A DNA stretch of 64,000 nucleotides from Dechloromonas hankyongensis (GTDB lineage: Bacteria; Pseudomonadota; Gammaproteobacteria; Burkholderiales; Rhodocyclaceae): contig NZ_JAKLTN010000002.1 in assembly GCF_022012295.1 (NCBI RefSeq), forward strand, positions 496,001 through 560,000. The letters run 5' to 3'. Below, one piece after another: positions 45,593-54,705 of this stretch (positions are counted from its first letter, which is position 1; the number at the start of each line of letters is the position of its first letter). The notes under the pieces were generated by a model. It made no database searches. It was not told where the DNA came from and saw only the letters and a list, made by a program, of their open reading frames with translations. The position numbers and the translations under genes were made by a program.

Positions 45593-48301
45593 ATGACCAT
45601 CGCAATGAGCACCTCCCTGAAAACCCTGATTAGCAAACTCAACACCACCTGCCGCCAGGCCGCCGAGCGGGCTGCCAGTCTGTGTGTGGCGCGCGGCAAC
45701 TACGAGATCGATCTCGAACACCTACTGTTGGCGATACTCGAAAATCAGGGGGCTGACCTGCTGGTCATCGCCAAACGCTGCGGTATCAGTCCGACGGGGC
45801 TGGAGCGGGAAATGAATCAGGAAATCGATCGCTTCAAGACCGGCAATACGCGGACCCCGGTTTTCTCCAGTCATATCCTCAAACTGCTCGAACAGGCCTG
45901 GCTGATCGCATCCCTGGATGCCCGCCTGCCGCGCATCCGTTCCGGCCACCTGCTTCTGGCCTTGTTGACCGAACCGGAGCTGTCGCAGCTTGCTTTGCGG
46001 GGTTCGAAGCTGCTGGCCAAGCTTCGCCTCGACGAACTGAAGCACAATTTCGACAAGATGACCGAAGGCTCGGCCGAGGCCGCCGAAGTGGCCGGTCTGG
46101 GCGCGGCCGGGGAGGGCGAAGCGGGTGACGATCCTGTGCTTGCCGCTGGCCAGCAGGGCGGCAGGACACCGGCGCTCGATCAATTCACCACTAACCTGAC
46201 GCAACGCGCGCGTGACGGCAAGGTCGATCCGGTGATCGGTCGGGATGGCGAGATCCGGCAGGTGATCGACATCCTGATGCGCCGCCGCCAGAACAATCCA
46301 ATCCTCACCGGCGAGGCCGGGGTCGGCAAGACGGCCGTCGTCGAGGGCCTGGCTCTGCGTATCGCCCTGGATGACGTGCCGCCGCCGCTGATCGGCGTTG
46401 AACTGCATACGCTGGACATGGGGCTGCTGCAGGCCGGGGCCAGCGTCAAGGGCGAGTTCGAGAACCGGCTGAAGAATGTCATCGACGAGGTGAAAAAAAG
46501 CCCGAAGCCCATCATCCTGTTCATCGACGAAGCCCACACCATGATCGGTGCCGGCGGGCAGTCCGGCCAGAACGACGCGGCCAATCTGCTCAAGCCGGCG
46601 CTGGCGCGTGGCGAGCTGCGTACTGTCGCGGCGACGACCTGGGCCGAATACAAGAAATACTTCGAAAAAGATGCCGCGTTGGCCCGCCGTTTCCAGGTCG
46701 TCAAGGTCGATGAACCGACCGAGCCGCTGGCGGCTGCCATGTTGCGCGGCATGGTGCCGCTGATGGAGAAGCACTTCGGCATTCGCGTTCTCGATGAAGC
46801 CGTCACTGAAGCAGTTCGCCTGTCGCACCGCTATATCAGCGGCCGCCAGTTGCCGGACAAGGCGATCAGCGTGCTGGACACGGCCTGCGCCAAGGTGGCC
46901 CTCGGGCAAAGTGCCACGCCGGCGCTGATCGATGAAGCCGACAAGCGCCTGCTGCGCGAAAAGGCTGAACTCGCCGCCCTCCAGCGCGAAGCCGCCAGCG
47001 GCGCCTGGCACGATGCGCGGATCAAGGAGTTGATGGGGCAGATTGCTTCCATCGAATCCGATCTCGCCATTTTCAAGGCACGCTTCGAAGAAGAGAAAAA
47101 TCTGGTCAATCGCATCCTGGAGCTGCGCGGCCAACTGGAAAACGGCGAACCGGCCGAAGCCGCGCCGAAAGCGAAGGCCAAGCCCTCCCGGAAGCCGGCC
47201 GGGGACTCCACAGGCAACGGCGAACTCGACAAGGCATTGTCCCGCCTGCGTGAGTTGCAGGGCGAGTCGCCGATGGTGCCATTGCAGGTCGATGGCATTG
47301 TCGTCGCCGAGATCATCGCGGCGTGGACCGGTATTCCGCTCGGCAAGATGGTCAAGAATGAGATCAGCACCGTCCTGAACCTCAAGCCCTTGCTGAAGGA
47401 GCGCGTCATCGGCCAGGACCATGCGCTGGAAGCTGTGGCCCAACGCGTACGGACGGCGCGTGCCAATCTCGAAGATCCGAACAAGCCGAAGGGCGTGTTC
47501 CTGTTCGCCGGGCCGTCCGGTGTCGGCAAGACCGAAACGGCGCTGGCGCTGGCCGACATCCTCTACGGCGGCGAGCGCAAACTGGTCACCATCAACATGA
47601 GCGAATATCAGGAAGCGCACAGCGTTTCCGGCCTCAAGGGCTCGCCGCCGGGCTATGTCGGCTACGGCGAGGGCGGCGTGCTGACCGAAGCCGTGCGCCG
47701 CAATCCGTACAGCGTCGTGCTGCTCGATGAAGTGGAAAAGGCGCATCCGGACGTTCTCGAGCTTTTCTTCCAAGTCTTCGACAAGGGCGTGCTCGACGAT
47801 GCTGAAGGTCGCGAGATCGACTTCCGCAACACGCTGATCATCCTGACCAGCAACGTGGGCTCCAGCCAGATCATGCAAGCCTGTCTGAACAAGGCGGCCG
47901 AGGAGTTGCCGGTTGCCGACGAATTGGCCGATGCGCTGCGCCCGGTGTTGTTCAAATCCTTCAAGCCCGCCTTCCTCGGGCGCATGAAGGTCGTTCCTTA
48001 CTACCCCATCTCCGACGAGGTACTGGCCAGCATCATCGACCTCAAGTTGAGACGTATCCGTGACCGGGTTGCCGCCAATCACAAGGCCGATTTCTCGTGG
48101 GACGACAAACTGGTCGATTCCGTTCTGGCGCGTTGTACCGAGGTGGATTCCGGTGCCCGCAATGTTGATCACATCCTTAACGGCACCTTGCTGCCTGAAA
48201 TCGCCGAGGCCGTTCTCGGCCGGATGGCAGATGAGTCCGCGGTCGAGCGTATCAAGCTGACTGCCAGCAAAGCCGGCGAATTCAAATACGCCATCAAGTA
48301 A
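45593..48301 (+). CDS. clpV: T6SS sheath-disassembly ATPase ClpV (TssH)
   Basis: A 902-residue AAA+ unfoldase of the Clp/Hsp100 family that recycles contracted TssBC sheaths. Clp N-domain (about residues 10-150), first ATPase with Walker A GEAGVGKTAVVEG and Walker B ILFIDEAHTMIGAG, an M-domain, and a second ATPase with GPSGVGKTETALA and VVLLDEVEKAHPD. The N-terminal ClpV-specific helix for TssC recognition (TSLKTLISKLNTTCRQAAER) distinguishes it from ClpB. No clear ribosome site; the ATG at 45605 is also possible. Confidence 0.96.
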   Translation: MTIAMSTSLKTLISKLNTTCRQAAERAASLCVARGNYEIDLEHLLLAILENQGADLLVIAKRCGISPTGLEREMNQEIDRFKTGNTRTPVFSSHILKLLEQAWLIASLDARLPRIRSGHLLLALLTEPELSQLALRGSKLLAKLRLDELKHNFDKMTEGSAEAAEVAGLGAAGEGEAGDDPVLAAGQQGGRTPALDQFTTNLTQRARDGKVDPVIGRDGEIRQVIDILMRRRQNNPILTGEAGVGKTAVVEGLALRIALDDVPPPLIGVELHTLDMGLLQAGASVKGEFENRLKNVIDEVKKSPKPIILFIDEAHTMIGAGGQSGQNDAANLLKPALARGELRTVAATTWAEYKKYFEKDAALARRFQVVKVDEPTEPLAAAMLRGMVPLMEKHFGIRVLDEAVTEAVRLSHRYISGRQLPDKAISVLDTACAKVALGQSATPALIDEADKRLLREKAELAALQREAASGAWHDARIKELMGQIASIESDLAIFKARFEEEKNLVNRILELRGQLENGEPAEAAPKAKAKPSRKPAGDSTGNGELDKALSRLRELQGESPMVPLQVDGIVVAEIIAAWTGIPLGKMVKNEISTVLNLKPLLKERVIGQDHALEAVAQRVRTARANLEDPNKPKGVFLFAGPSGVGKTETALALADILYGGERKLVTINMSEYQEAHSVSGLKGSPPGYVGYGEGGVLTEAVRRNPYSVVLLDEVEKAHPDVLELFFQVFDKGVLDDAEGREIDFRNTLIILTSNVGSSQIMQACLNKAAEELPVADELADALRPVLFKSFKPAFLGRMKVVPYYPISDEVLASIIDLKLRRIRDRVAANHKADFSWDDKLVDSVLARCTEVDSGARNVDHILNGTLLPEIAEAVLGRMADESAVERIKLTASKAGEFKYAIK

Positions 48302-48322
48302 CCAGCGCCGCGGAGTGCCAAC

Positions 48323-48787
48323 ATGTTCAATTTGAGCTACGCCAACTTTGCCAACGCCTATCGGCGCTACGCCGAAACCGATGGAAATAAGCTGGTGGCC
48401 GACCTGGGATGCGATGAACAGTCGGCCCGGATTGGCAACGGAGCCCTGCTGACCAGTCTGGCGCTGCTGTCGCTGGGCATTCCGCTGGCCGGATCGCTGC
48501 ACATTCCTGCCGGGCCGCTGACCGGAGGACGGGCCTTCACCGGTGCCAACCGGTTGGCCGATTGGCTGGGCGAGCGTTTCGCCTCTCCGGAAGTCATCTC
48601 CCTCGAGCAAGGCCTTGGTGAAGTCGCCTACCAACTGTTTGGCCGGCGCGGCGTTGCTGCCTTTATCCAGGAGAGCGGACCGCAGGGGGGGCAGATCGGA
48701 CTGCTTGACGGGCGCAATGCCAATTCCTTGTGCTGTGCGGCGGAGAACAAGCATCCGCTCGAAGTTCGTTTCTGGGAACTCCATTAA
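48323..48787 (+). CDS. Tae4-like T6SS protein lacking the amidase catalytic residues
   Basis: A 154-residue protein whose sequence follows the T6SS amidase effector 4 (Tae4) layout: an N-terminal YANFANAYRRYA segment, a central helix ALLTSLALLSLGIPLAG, ANRLADWLGERFASPEVI, a strand pair FGRRGVAAFIQESG / GGQIGLLDG and a terminal EVRFWEL. In Tae4 the central helix starts with the nucleophile Cys and the strand reads GHxxLW[D/N]G. Here the Cys position is Gly40 (no Cys within ten residues) and the His position is Gln124; Asp129 remains. It therefore looks like an inactive member. GGAG precedes the ATG. It sits between clpV and vgrG with no obvious immunity gene beside it. The Tae4 call comes from hand alignment; a different fold is possible. 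Confidence 0.6.
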   Translation: MFNLSYANFANAYRRYAETDGNKLVADLGCDEQSARIGNGALLTSLALLSLGIPLAGSLHIPAGPLTGGRAFTGANRLADWLGERFASPEVISLEQGLGEVAYQLFGRRGVAAFIQESGPQGGQIGLLDGRNANSLCCAAENKHPLEVRFWELH

Positions 48788-48824
48788 AGCGCTGTCCCGG
48801 CCCCATTCGATTTCGGCAAAGACC

Positions 48825-51803
48825 ATGAACGCAATTCTCGACATGATTACCGGTGGTGCCGGATGGCGCCAGACGGATCGTCTATTGAACCTGATCACTC
48901 CGGCAGGCTCGGAAGCCTTGTTGGCGGAAACCGCCCGTATCGACGAAGCTCTCGGCCCGGTAAGCGAACATGCCGGTTATCGCATCGAACTGACCGTTCT
49001 GTCGGTCGACGCCGAACAGTCGCTGACCGCCTTGCTCGGTCAGCCCGCCCGCCTGGACCTGCAGACAGCTGCATCCAGGAGCGTTCGGCGCCCCTTCCAT
49101 GGCCACATCACCCAAATTACGCGGGAAGGGGCCAACGGCGGATTTGCCCGCTACCGGCTGATCATCGAGCCATGGCTTGCCTTCCTTGGTCACACCCGGG
49201 ACAACTACCTCTTCCAGGACAAAAGCGTCATCGAGATCGTCGATGAATTACTGGCTGACTGGAAGGGGCAGGGCAAGCTGGTTCCCGAATGGCAATGGCG
49301 ACTTTCCGACCCGGCGGCCTACCCCAAGCGCGGCATGACGGTGCAATACCGGGAAAGCGACCTGGCCTTTCTGAAACGACTGCTGGCCGAAGAGGGTCTG
49401 TTCTGCTGGTTCGAACACCAGGCTGGCGAAGGAGAAACCTTGGGCCGGCATACCCTCGTCATCGCCGACCACAATGGCGCATTTGCCAGTAACAGCCACC
49501 CCAGAATTCGCTTCACGCAGGCCGGTGCGACGCTTGCCGAAGACAGTCTCGACCAGTGGCATGGCCTGCGCCAGCTCGATACGGTTGAAACCAACGCCAG
49601 CAGCTGGGACTACCGCAGCCTGTCTACCCGCCCGCAAGGGGCTGTCAGCACCATCGATAATGGCGCCCTCCCCAAAACCGCCGCCTGGCACGACCCCGGT
49701 CAATACGCCTGGCAAAACAGCGCCCATGGCGAACGCATGCTTGCCAACCAACGCCAGGCCCTCGATGCCCGCATGAAGCAATACACCGGGCAAGGCACCG
49801 TGCGCAGCGCCGCCCCTGGTACCACTTTCATCCTGGCCGATCACCCCGAGCACGACCTGGACTTGCCGGAACATCGCAAATTCCTGATTACCGCCGTTAC
49901 CCACGAAGCTCGCAATAACCTGGCCGAAGTCGTGAATGGGGAAGCCAGTCCGGAGCAGGGCGGAGAACGGCACATCGATCTCTACCGCAACCGGATCGCT
50001 GCCATTCGCGCTGCCATCGCCTGGAAACCGGTGATGACTGATGCCCAGGGACGCAACATCCATCCTCGCCCTACGGCGAGCGGGACACTCACCGCCATCG
50101 TCGTCGGCGATGGCAGTCCTACCCACACTGACCGCGATGGTCGCGTCCGCGTCCAGTTCCCCTGGCAGCGCGGCGCCGATGCCGGTGCGCGCCACGAACA
50201 CCCCACCGGATCGGACAATGCCCCGGCCAACCAGAGTGTCGGCGTCTGGGTGCGCGTCATGACCCCGGTTGCCGGCGCCAACTGGGGCGGTCATCTCGTT
50301 CCCCGGCCGGGCCAGGAGGTCCTGGTGGCCTTCCAGAACGGCAACATCGACCGCCCGCTTATCGTCGGCACCGCCTACAACGGGAGCGGCCAAACCGATG
50401 CCCAGGGCAACGCCATCGGCGGCGGCACCATGCAAGCCTGCGCCAACGCCCCGGCTTTCTTTGCAGGTAAGGATGCAGAACAACACACCCACCACGCCAG
50501 TCTCTCCGGCCTGAAGACCCAACAACTCAATACCAGCCGGAGCGGGCAGGGCGGCTATAACCAACTCGCCTTCGACGATACGCCGGGTGAAAGCCGTATC
50601 GAACTGGGTACCACCGAATACCAAAGCGCCCTGCAACTCGGCCACCTCAAACAGCAAACCGACAATGCCCGGGAAGCCGACCGCGGTCACGGCGCCGAAC
50701 TCAAGACCCAAGCCAGTCTGGCGCTACGTACCGGCAACGGACTGCTGCTGAGCGCCGATGCACGCCCGAACGCCAGCGGCACTCACCTCGACAGCCACGA
50801 ACCCATCGCCCAGACACAAGACGCCCGGAGCCTCACGCAAAGTCTGGCTGAAGTTGCGGCCAAACAGAATGCCGCACTCAAAGGCGATCCGCAGGCCGAT
50901 AAACTCCCCGTCGTCGAAGCCTGCCAACAGGCCGAAGCGGTCATGAGCGCCACCGCCCGCCAAAGTGCGGGGCAGGGAAGCGGTGGAGACATCAAGGCTA
51001 CCCTGGGCGGAACCGGCACCGTGCCCGCCTGGTCCGAGCCGCGAATCCAATTCGCCGCTCCAGCCGGCATCGCGCAGCTTACCCCGCAAAACCACATCCT
51101 TGCGTCGGGCAAGAACCTCTCCATTTCCACGGGGCACGACACCAACCTGATCAGCCAAGGCAACCACAGCCTTGTAATCAAGGACGGGCTTGCTCTTTTC
51201 ACGGTCGGAAAAGCTAAGGACAAGAACACACCCAACACCGATACCGGCATCCACCTGCACGCTGCCAGTGGTACGGTAGGCCTGCAAAGCCAAGGCGGCA
51301 AAACGATGGCCGCGGCGGACAAGAAAGTCACTTTTGCCAGTATCTCCGGCAAGCTAACTGTCAGCGCCAAACAGAAGATTCTCGCCACAGCACAAGGGGC
51401 TTACATCAGGATCGAAGGCGGGAATATCGAGCTGCATGCGCCGAAGAAGGTGGAATTCAAGGCTAGCAACAAAGACTGGACGGGGCCGAAGAGTGCTGCA
51501 GCGGAATTGCCGAGTTCACCGGCTGCAAACAAACTGAATTTGGTTCAGAGCGAGGCGACTGAACGTGCAGCCTACAGTCAGCGCGTCAATGTTGCTGGAC
51601 TAATTGGCGGCGACCCGGAAAGTGGCTCTCTGTATGCAGCAATGCTTTATGAGGCATACAACGAACAGGGGCAAAAAATTGCAGCCGGACAATTGAGCGC
51701 AGAAGGCACGACCGGCACCATTTCAACCTCAAAGCCGGAAAAGGTAAAAGTCGTCATCAGTCAGGGCGACTGGCTCTTCTTCCAGGATGTAAACCACCGC
51801 TGA
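48825..51803 (+). CDS. vgrG: VgrG spike protein with C-terminal extension
   Basis: A 992-residue T6SS spike. Order: gp27-like base domain (about 1-400, with RPFHGHITQITREG), gp5-type OB fold (about 415-525: SVGVWVRVMTPVAGANWGG and RPGQEVLVAFQNGNIDRPL), a repeat-rich middle, a DUF2345 beta-helix (about 745-890: LISQGNHSLVIKDGLALF, GGNIELHAPKKVEFKAS), then an 80-residue extension (from about 910) that looks like a transthyretin-like beta sandwich (YEAYNEQGQKIAAGQLSAEG). The ATG at 48825 is taken because MNAILDMITGGAGWRQTDRL starts the conserved part. An effector candidate lies 13 bases downstream. Confidence 0.93.
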   Translation: MNAILDMITGGAGWRQTDRLLNLITPAGSEALLAETARIDEALGPVSEHAGYRIELTVLSVDAEQSLTALLGQPARLDLQTAASRSVRRPFHGHITQITREGANGGFARYRLIIEPWLAFLGHTRDNYLFQDKSVIEIVDELLADWKGQGKLVPEWQWRLSDPAAYPKRGMTVQYRESDLAFLKRLLAEEGLFCWFEHQAGEGETLGRHTLVIADHNGAFASNSHPRIRFTQAGATLAEDSLDQWHGLRQLDTVETNASSWDYRSLSTRPQGAVSTIDNGALPKTAAWHDPGQYAWQNSAHGERMLANQRQALDARMKQYTGQGTVRSAAPGTTFILADHPEHDLDLPEHRKFLITAVTHEARNNLAEVVNGEASPEQGGERHIDLYRNRIAAIRAAIAWKPVMTDAQGRNIHPRPTASGTLTAIVVGDGSPTHTDRDGRVRVQFPWQRGADAGARHEHPTGSDNAPANQSVGVWVRVMTPVAGANWGGHLVPRPGQEVLVAFQNGNIDRPLIVGTAYNGSGQTDAQGNAIGGGTMQACANAPAFFAGKDAEQHTHHASLSGLKTQQLNTSRSGQGGYNQLAFDDTPGESRIELGTTEYQSALQLGHLKQQTDNAREADRGHGAELKTQASLALRTGNGLLLSADARPNASGTHLDSHEPIAQTQDARSLTQSLAEVAAKQNAALKGDPQADKLPVVEACQQAEAVMSATARQSAGQGSGGDIKATLGGTGTVPAWSEPRIQFAAPAGIAQLTPQNHILASGKNLSISTGHDTNLISQGNHSLVIKDGLALFTVGKAKDKNTPNTDTGIHLHAASGTVGLQSQGGKTMAAADKKVTFASISGKLTVSAKQKILATAQGAYIRIEGGNIELHAPKKVEFKASNKDWTGPKSAAAELPSSPAANKLNLVQSEATERAAYSQRVNVAGLIGGDPESGSLYAAMLYEAYNEQGQKIAAGQLSAEGTTGTISTSKPEKVKVVISQGDWLFFQDVNHR

Positions 51804-51816
51804 GCGACAACCATCC

Positions 51817-53811
51817 ATGAATGCACAGACTGATACGGCCTTGCTTGAATCCGGCGCAACTCAGGAGGAAGGAAAGAGCAGCACGACCGACGGCAGTGCT
51901 GACGAACAAAACGCCACCAAACCCACACTAGATATCAATTTCCTTGCTTTGGACGGTTCGCCCATTGCAAAAATGGGTGTTGCCGTGCGCTGGCAAGGCG
52001 GTGAACTGCTGGCGCGCACCGATGCCGATGGCGCCATTCCCGCTGTCGAGGCACCTCCCGGGGAAACGCTGAGCGTTGCCGTCCAGCGCTTTGATGGCAC
52101 CTACAAGAAAATCGGCGAATGCTGCATGCCATCGAATGATGGCGTTTTGACTGCTGTCAGCCCCAACATTGTTGTCGAGACCGCGACCGAGAAGCATGAA
52201 GGGAAACCCGGCAACGCGGAGGAAGGCATCCCGAATCCGGAGCAGGGCGACCTGGGCGATCTGTGCGCAGCATCGAAGGAATCAGGGCCAACCGAGACTG
52301 CGCAACCAGTCGGCGAAGCGGAAACCAAACGCACGGAAACAGCCAAACCTGCGCCTGTCGACAAAGACAAACCAACCCAACCGCCTAAACCTGCGCCCAA
52401 ATCCAAAGCACAATCCAGACTGGCTGAGACCAAGACCAAACAGCAAGCTGACAAACCGCCTCAACGTATTTCCGGCAAAGAAGAAGTCAAACCGAAATTG
52501 GAAAAAGGGCGTGACGAAAATGGCAACCCGTTAGCCGTGATTACCCAAAAAGCGGTCGACTGGTGGAACAGCTGGCGTATGCCCACATTTAACTTGTGGG
52601 GAATGCCTACCTCCTCTGCAACGGGTGGCACCGTGCCGGCTACGCCAGTCAAGGTCGATGCCGAGATGCTGAAGAAGGTCGAGGCATTGCTGGAGTTTGC
52701 AAGGGATCAGACGGAGTATCTCTATACTGAAGGGACTGCCGGGGTGCTGGCTTCGATGGGAAAGGGGACGTTTAAGCATGAAAAGAGGGAGAAGAGAGCG
52801 AAAGACTCCCTTGGGCTCTGCTACACCTACGTCAAAGTTGCACTGTCCCGAGCCAAGATCATAGACGGCGTGCTGGCCGCGCAGAAAGCCAGCACCATGC
52901 AAACGGATGCCGAGCATTACGCCATGCAGCTATCCGCCAGCAAGGCAGGGCCAGCGCTGATCGCCAAGGGGTTTAAGGATGTCACGACGGAGGTGCCCGA
53001 TGCGCGTTGGGCAGCAGCCGGCGATGTGATCGTCTATGAGTGGTCGGATACGACTTGGGAAATGCGCAAGAAAAAAGACCCGAAAAGCCCGAACCATGGA
53101 CATATCGACATTCGGGACTATGATTTTTATATTAGTGATTTTATCCCTCTACTCCCCGATCTTCCTGGGCATCCAAGGTGGTTTCGGAAGTGCCCGAAAA
53201 TTGTTGGCGATCAGTTTTCTGTGCAGGGTGATTTTTATCCAGAATACGTCAATGTCCGCATCTACCGGAAAGTCTTCGATCCCTTGCCGACGCAACGTAT
53301 GCATGCATTCCTGCGCTGCATTCGCGAATTTGAATGTCAGGCCGAAAAAGATGATAGCAAGCGTTACCAGATGCTGAATGCGCCGCTGCCATCGGGTGAG
53401 CGCCGTATTTCCAACTACAAGACGCACCCGTGGAACGGGCAAGGAAAGCCGCTCAAGGGTTCGACGGCGGCGGGGGCGTATCAGATTCTCTCTGGTACGT
53501 GGCAAGAGATTTTTGATAAAGGACTGCTCGAGCCGAAGGGGGATCGTTTCAGTCCTACGGTCCAGGACCGGATCGCTGTAATGAAGCTGGAGGATCGGGG
53601 CGTATTGCACTTGATACGCACTGGACGCATCAAGGAAGCCTTGGAGTTCAAAGCGCCAAACGGAAGCCTGTCATTGCCGAGTGAGTGGACAAGCCTTCCT
53701 GGCGGCAAGGAAAATGCACATCGGCTGACCGGCGATAAAAAGCCTATGGATATGGCGTACTTCCAAACGCTGTTTGAGCAATACCTGAATGAAGAAAAGG
53801 CAAAGAAATGA
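51817..53811 (+). CDS. T6SS effector candidate: Cys/His amidase-like domain plus lambda endolysin-like domain
   Basis: A 664-residue protein. Residues 35-125 form an Ig/transthyretin-like domain (LDINFLALDGSPIAKMGV). Residues 130-230 are a Lys/Pro/Glu-rich linker. Residues 325-440 look like an NlpC/P60- or CHAP-type cysteine amidase: Cys335 in LGLCYTYVKVAL and His429/Asp431 in NHGHIDIRDY. Residues 490-630 follow the lambda R endolysin (GH104 transglycosylase) pattern: AFLRCIREFE with Glu506 at the catalytic position, STAAGAYQILSGTWQEIF, FSPTVQDRIAVMKLEDRGVL and EWTSLPGG. The likely target is peptidoglycan, cut in both peptide and glycan. It lies 13 bases after vgrG; the gene after it overlaps its stop and encodes an exported protein, as expected of an effector-immunity pair. 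Base composition is more A+T-rich than the T6SS core. Confidence 0.8.
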   Translation: MNAQTDTALLESGATQEEGKSSTTDGSADEQNATKPTLDINFLALDGSPIAKMGVAVRWQGGELLARTDADGAIPAVEAPPGETLSVAVQRFDGTYKKIGECCMPSNDGVLTAVSPNIVVETATEKHEGKPGNAEEGIPNPEQGDLGDLCAASKESGPTETAQPVGEAETKRTETAKPAPVDKDKPTQPPKPAPKSKAQSRLAETKTKQQADKPPQRISGKEEVKPKLEKGRDENGNPLAVITQKAVDWWNSWRMPTFNLWGMPTSSATGGTVPATPVKVDAEMLKKVEALLEFARDQTEYLYTEGTAGVLASMGKGTFKHEKREKRAKDSLGLCYTYVKVALSRAKIIDGVLAAQKASTMQTDAEHYAMQLSASKAGPALIAKGFKDVTTEVPDARWAAAGDVIVYEWSDTTWEMRKKKDPKSPNHGHIDIRDYDFYISDFIPLLPDLPGHPRWFRKCPKIVGDQFSVQGDFYPEYVNVRIYRKVFDPLPTQRMHAFLRCIREFECQAEKDDSKRYQMLNAPLPSGERRISNYKTHPWNGQGKPLKGSTAAGAYQILSGTWQEIFDKGLLEPKGDRFSPTVQDRIAVMKLEDRGVLHLIRTGRIKEALEFKAPNGSLSLPSEWTSLPGGKENAHRLTGDKKPMDMAYFQTLFEQYLNEEKAKK

Positions 53812-54458
53812 GTTATTTGAAAACCGTTTGTGGCTTGCTGATGCTACTGATGGCGGGCGTTTCTTGGTCGGCGGATGCGCTGACACCGGAGCAGAAAGAG
53901 GTTAAGCAGTTTATTGAGACGATGTATTCATATGATCCCGATACGTTCGAATTGGGGCGGTTTTATGAAAATGATGGAGGGGCTTTTCTCCGGAATAAAG
54001 CACCAAATAAACGAGGGAAATATCAGCCACCAAGACAATGTGCGCTGCTTAACGAATTCTTTGAACCCATGCTAGTCAGAAAACGAGACATCAAACCTGG
54101 ATTAGTTGAGTGCACTGCACCAAACCGTTACCCATATTTGGCCGAGGACATCTCATCGGCAATCAGGGTCGAAGACATCCCCGCTCCCTACATCAAACCC
54201 TCCGTCGTATCCGGAAACCACGCCAAGGTAGAAGTCTTCCCGGCCGGCAACAAAAAAATCTCAAATCCTCCGAGTTTCGATCTTGGCCGCAACCTCTATT
54301 TCCTGACCAAATCCGATAGTGGCTGGCGCATCACCAACGTGATGATTCATACGAAGTGGCCTGACTTGGACGATGGAACCCATCACTGCTACTTCAGCTT
54401 CGCCAAGGCGCCAAACGATGAAGAAGCTAAGGAGATCCCGAAGCATTGCAGGCATTGA
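53808..54458 (+). CDS. Periplasmic protein, candidate immunity to the upstream effector
   Basis: A 216-residue protein with a signal peptide (VCGLLMLLMAGVSWSADA, cut near the end) and an otherwise unrecognised body containing several cysteines (CALLNEFF, LVECTAP, HHCYFSF, KHC). The ATG overlaps the effector stop (ATGA). Effectors that attack peptidoglycan need an immunity protein in the periplasm, and the location and signal peptide fit that role. No family is recognised, so the function rests on context. A/T-rich compared with the T6SS core genes. Confidence 0.7.
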   Translation: MSYLKTVCGLLMLLMAGVSWSADALTPEQKEVKQFIETMYSYDPDTFELGRFYENDGGAFLRNKAPNKRGKYQPPRQCALLNEFFEPMLVRKRDIKPGLVECTAPNRYPYLAEDISSAIRVEDIPAPYIKPSVVSGNHAKVEVFPAGNKKISNPPSFDLGRNLYFLTKSDSGWRITNVMIHTKWPDLDDGTHHCYFSFAKAPNDEEAKEIPKHCRH

Positions 54459-54547
54459 GAAAAGCAATCTCACCGTATGCTGCTTCTTGCGACCTCATTC
54501 CAGCAGATATCCCCAAAGCGCCGCTTTGGATCCGCCGCTGAATTCGC

Positions 54548-54592
54548 TTCGACGAACTCCTAGATGATTGGAAAGGTCAGGGCAAGCTCGGT
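54548..54592 (+). pseudogene. Short vgrG remnant
   Basis: In one frame these bases read FDELLDDWKGQGKLG, which matches VDELLADWKGQGKL in the intact VgrG (encoded near 49239-49280) with synonymous differences at many codons. No start, stop or surrounding vgrG homology is visible. It marks loss of a second vgrG-type unit or recombination at the island edge. Confidence 0.6.
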
Positions 54593-54645
54593 ACTAACAG
54601 CAACGACGCAAAACGTTGTCGACGTATTGCTATATTGATCGAAAT

Positions 54646-54677
54646 AAAAATGGCGGAACCGAAGTTCCGCCATTTTT
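54646..54677. terminator. Intrinsic terminator between T6SS island and tyrB
   Basis: A 14-bp stem AAAAATGGCGGAAC/GTTCCGCCATTTTT with a CGAA loop, followed by more T. Works on both strands, ending tyrB (leftward) and the T6SS operon. Confidence 0.93.
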
Positions 54678-54705
54678 TTATCCGGACAGTCCAGTATTTA
54701 CTGAA

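Noticed and set aside
45722..48898. A 1,058-residue open frame on the minus strand opposite clpV
   Set aside because: Antisense shadow of clpV in GC-rich codon use; no recognisable domain and clpV itself is unambiguous.
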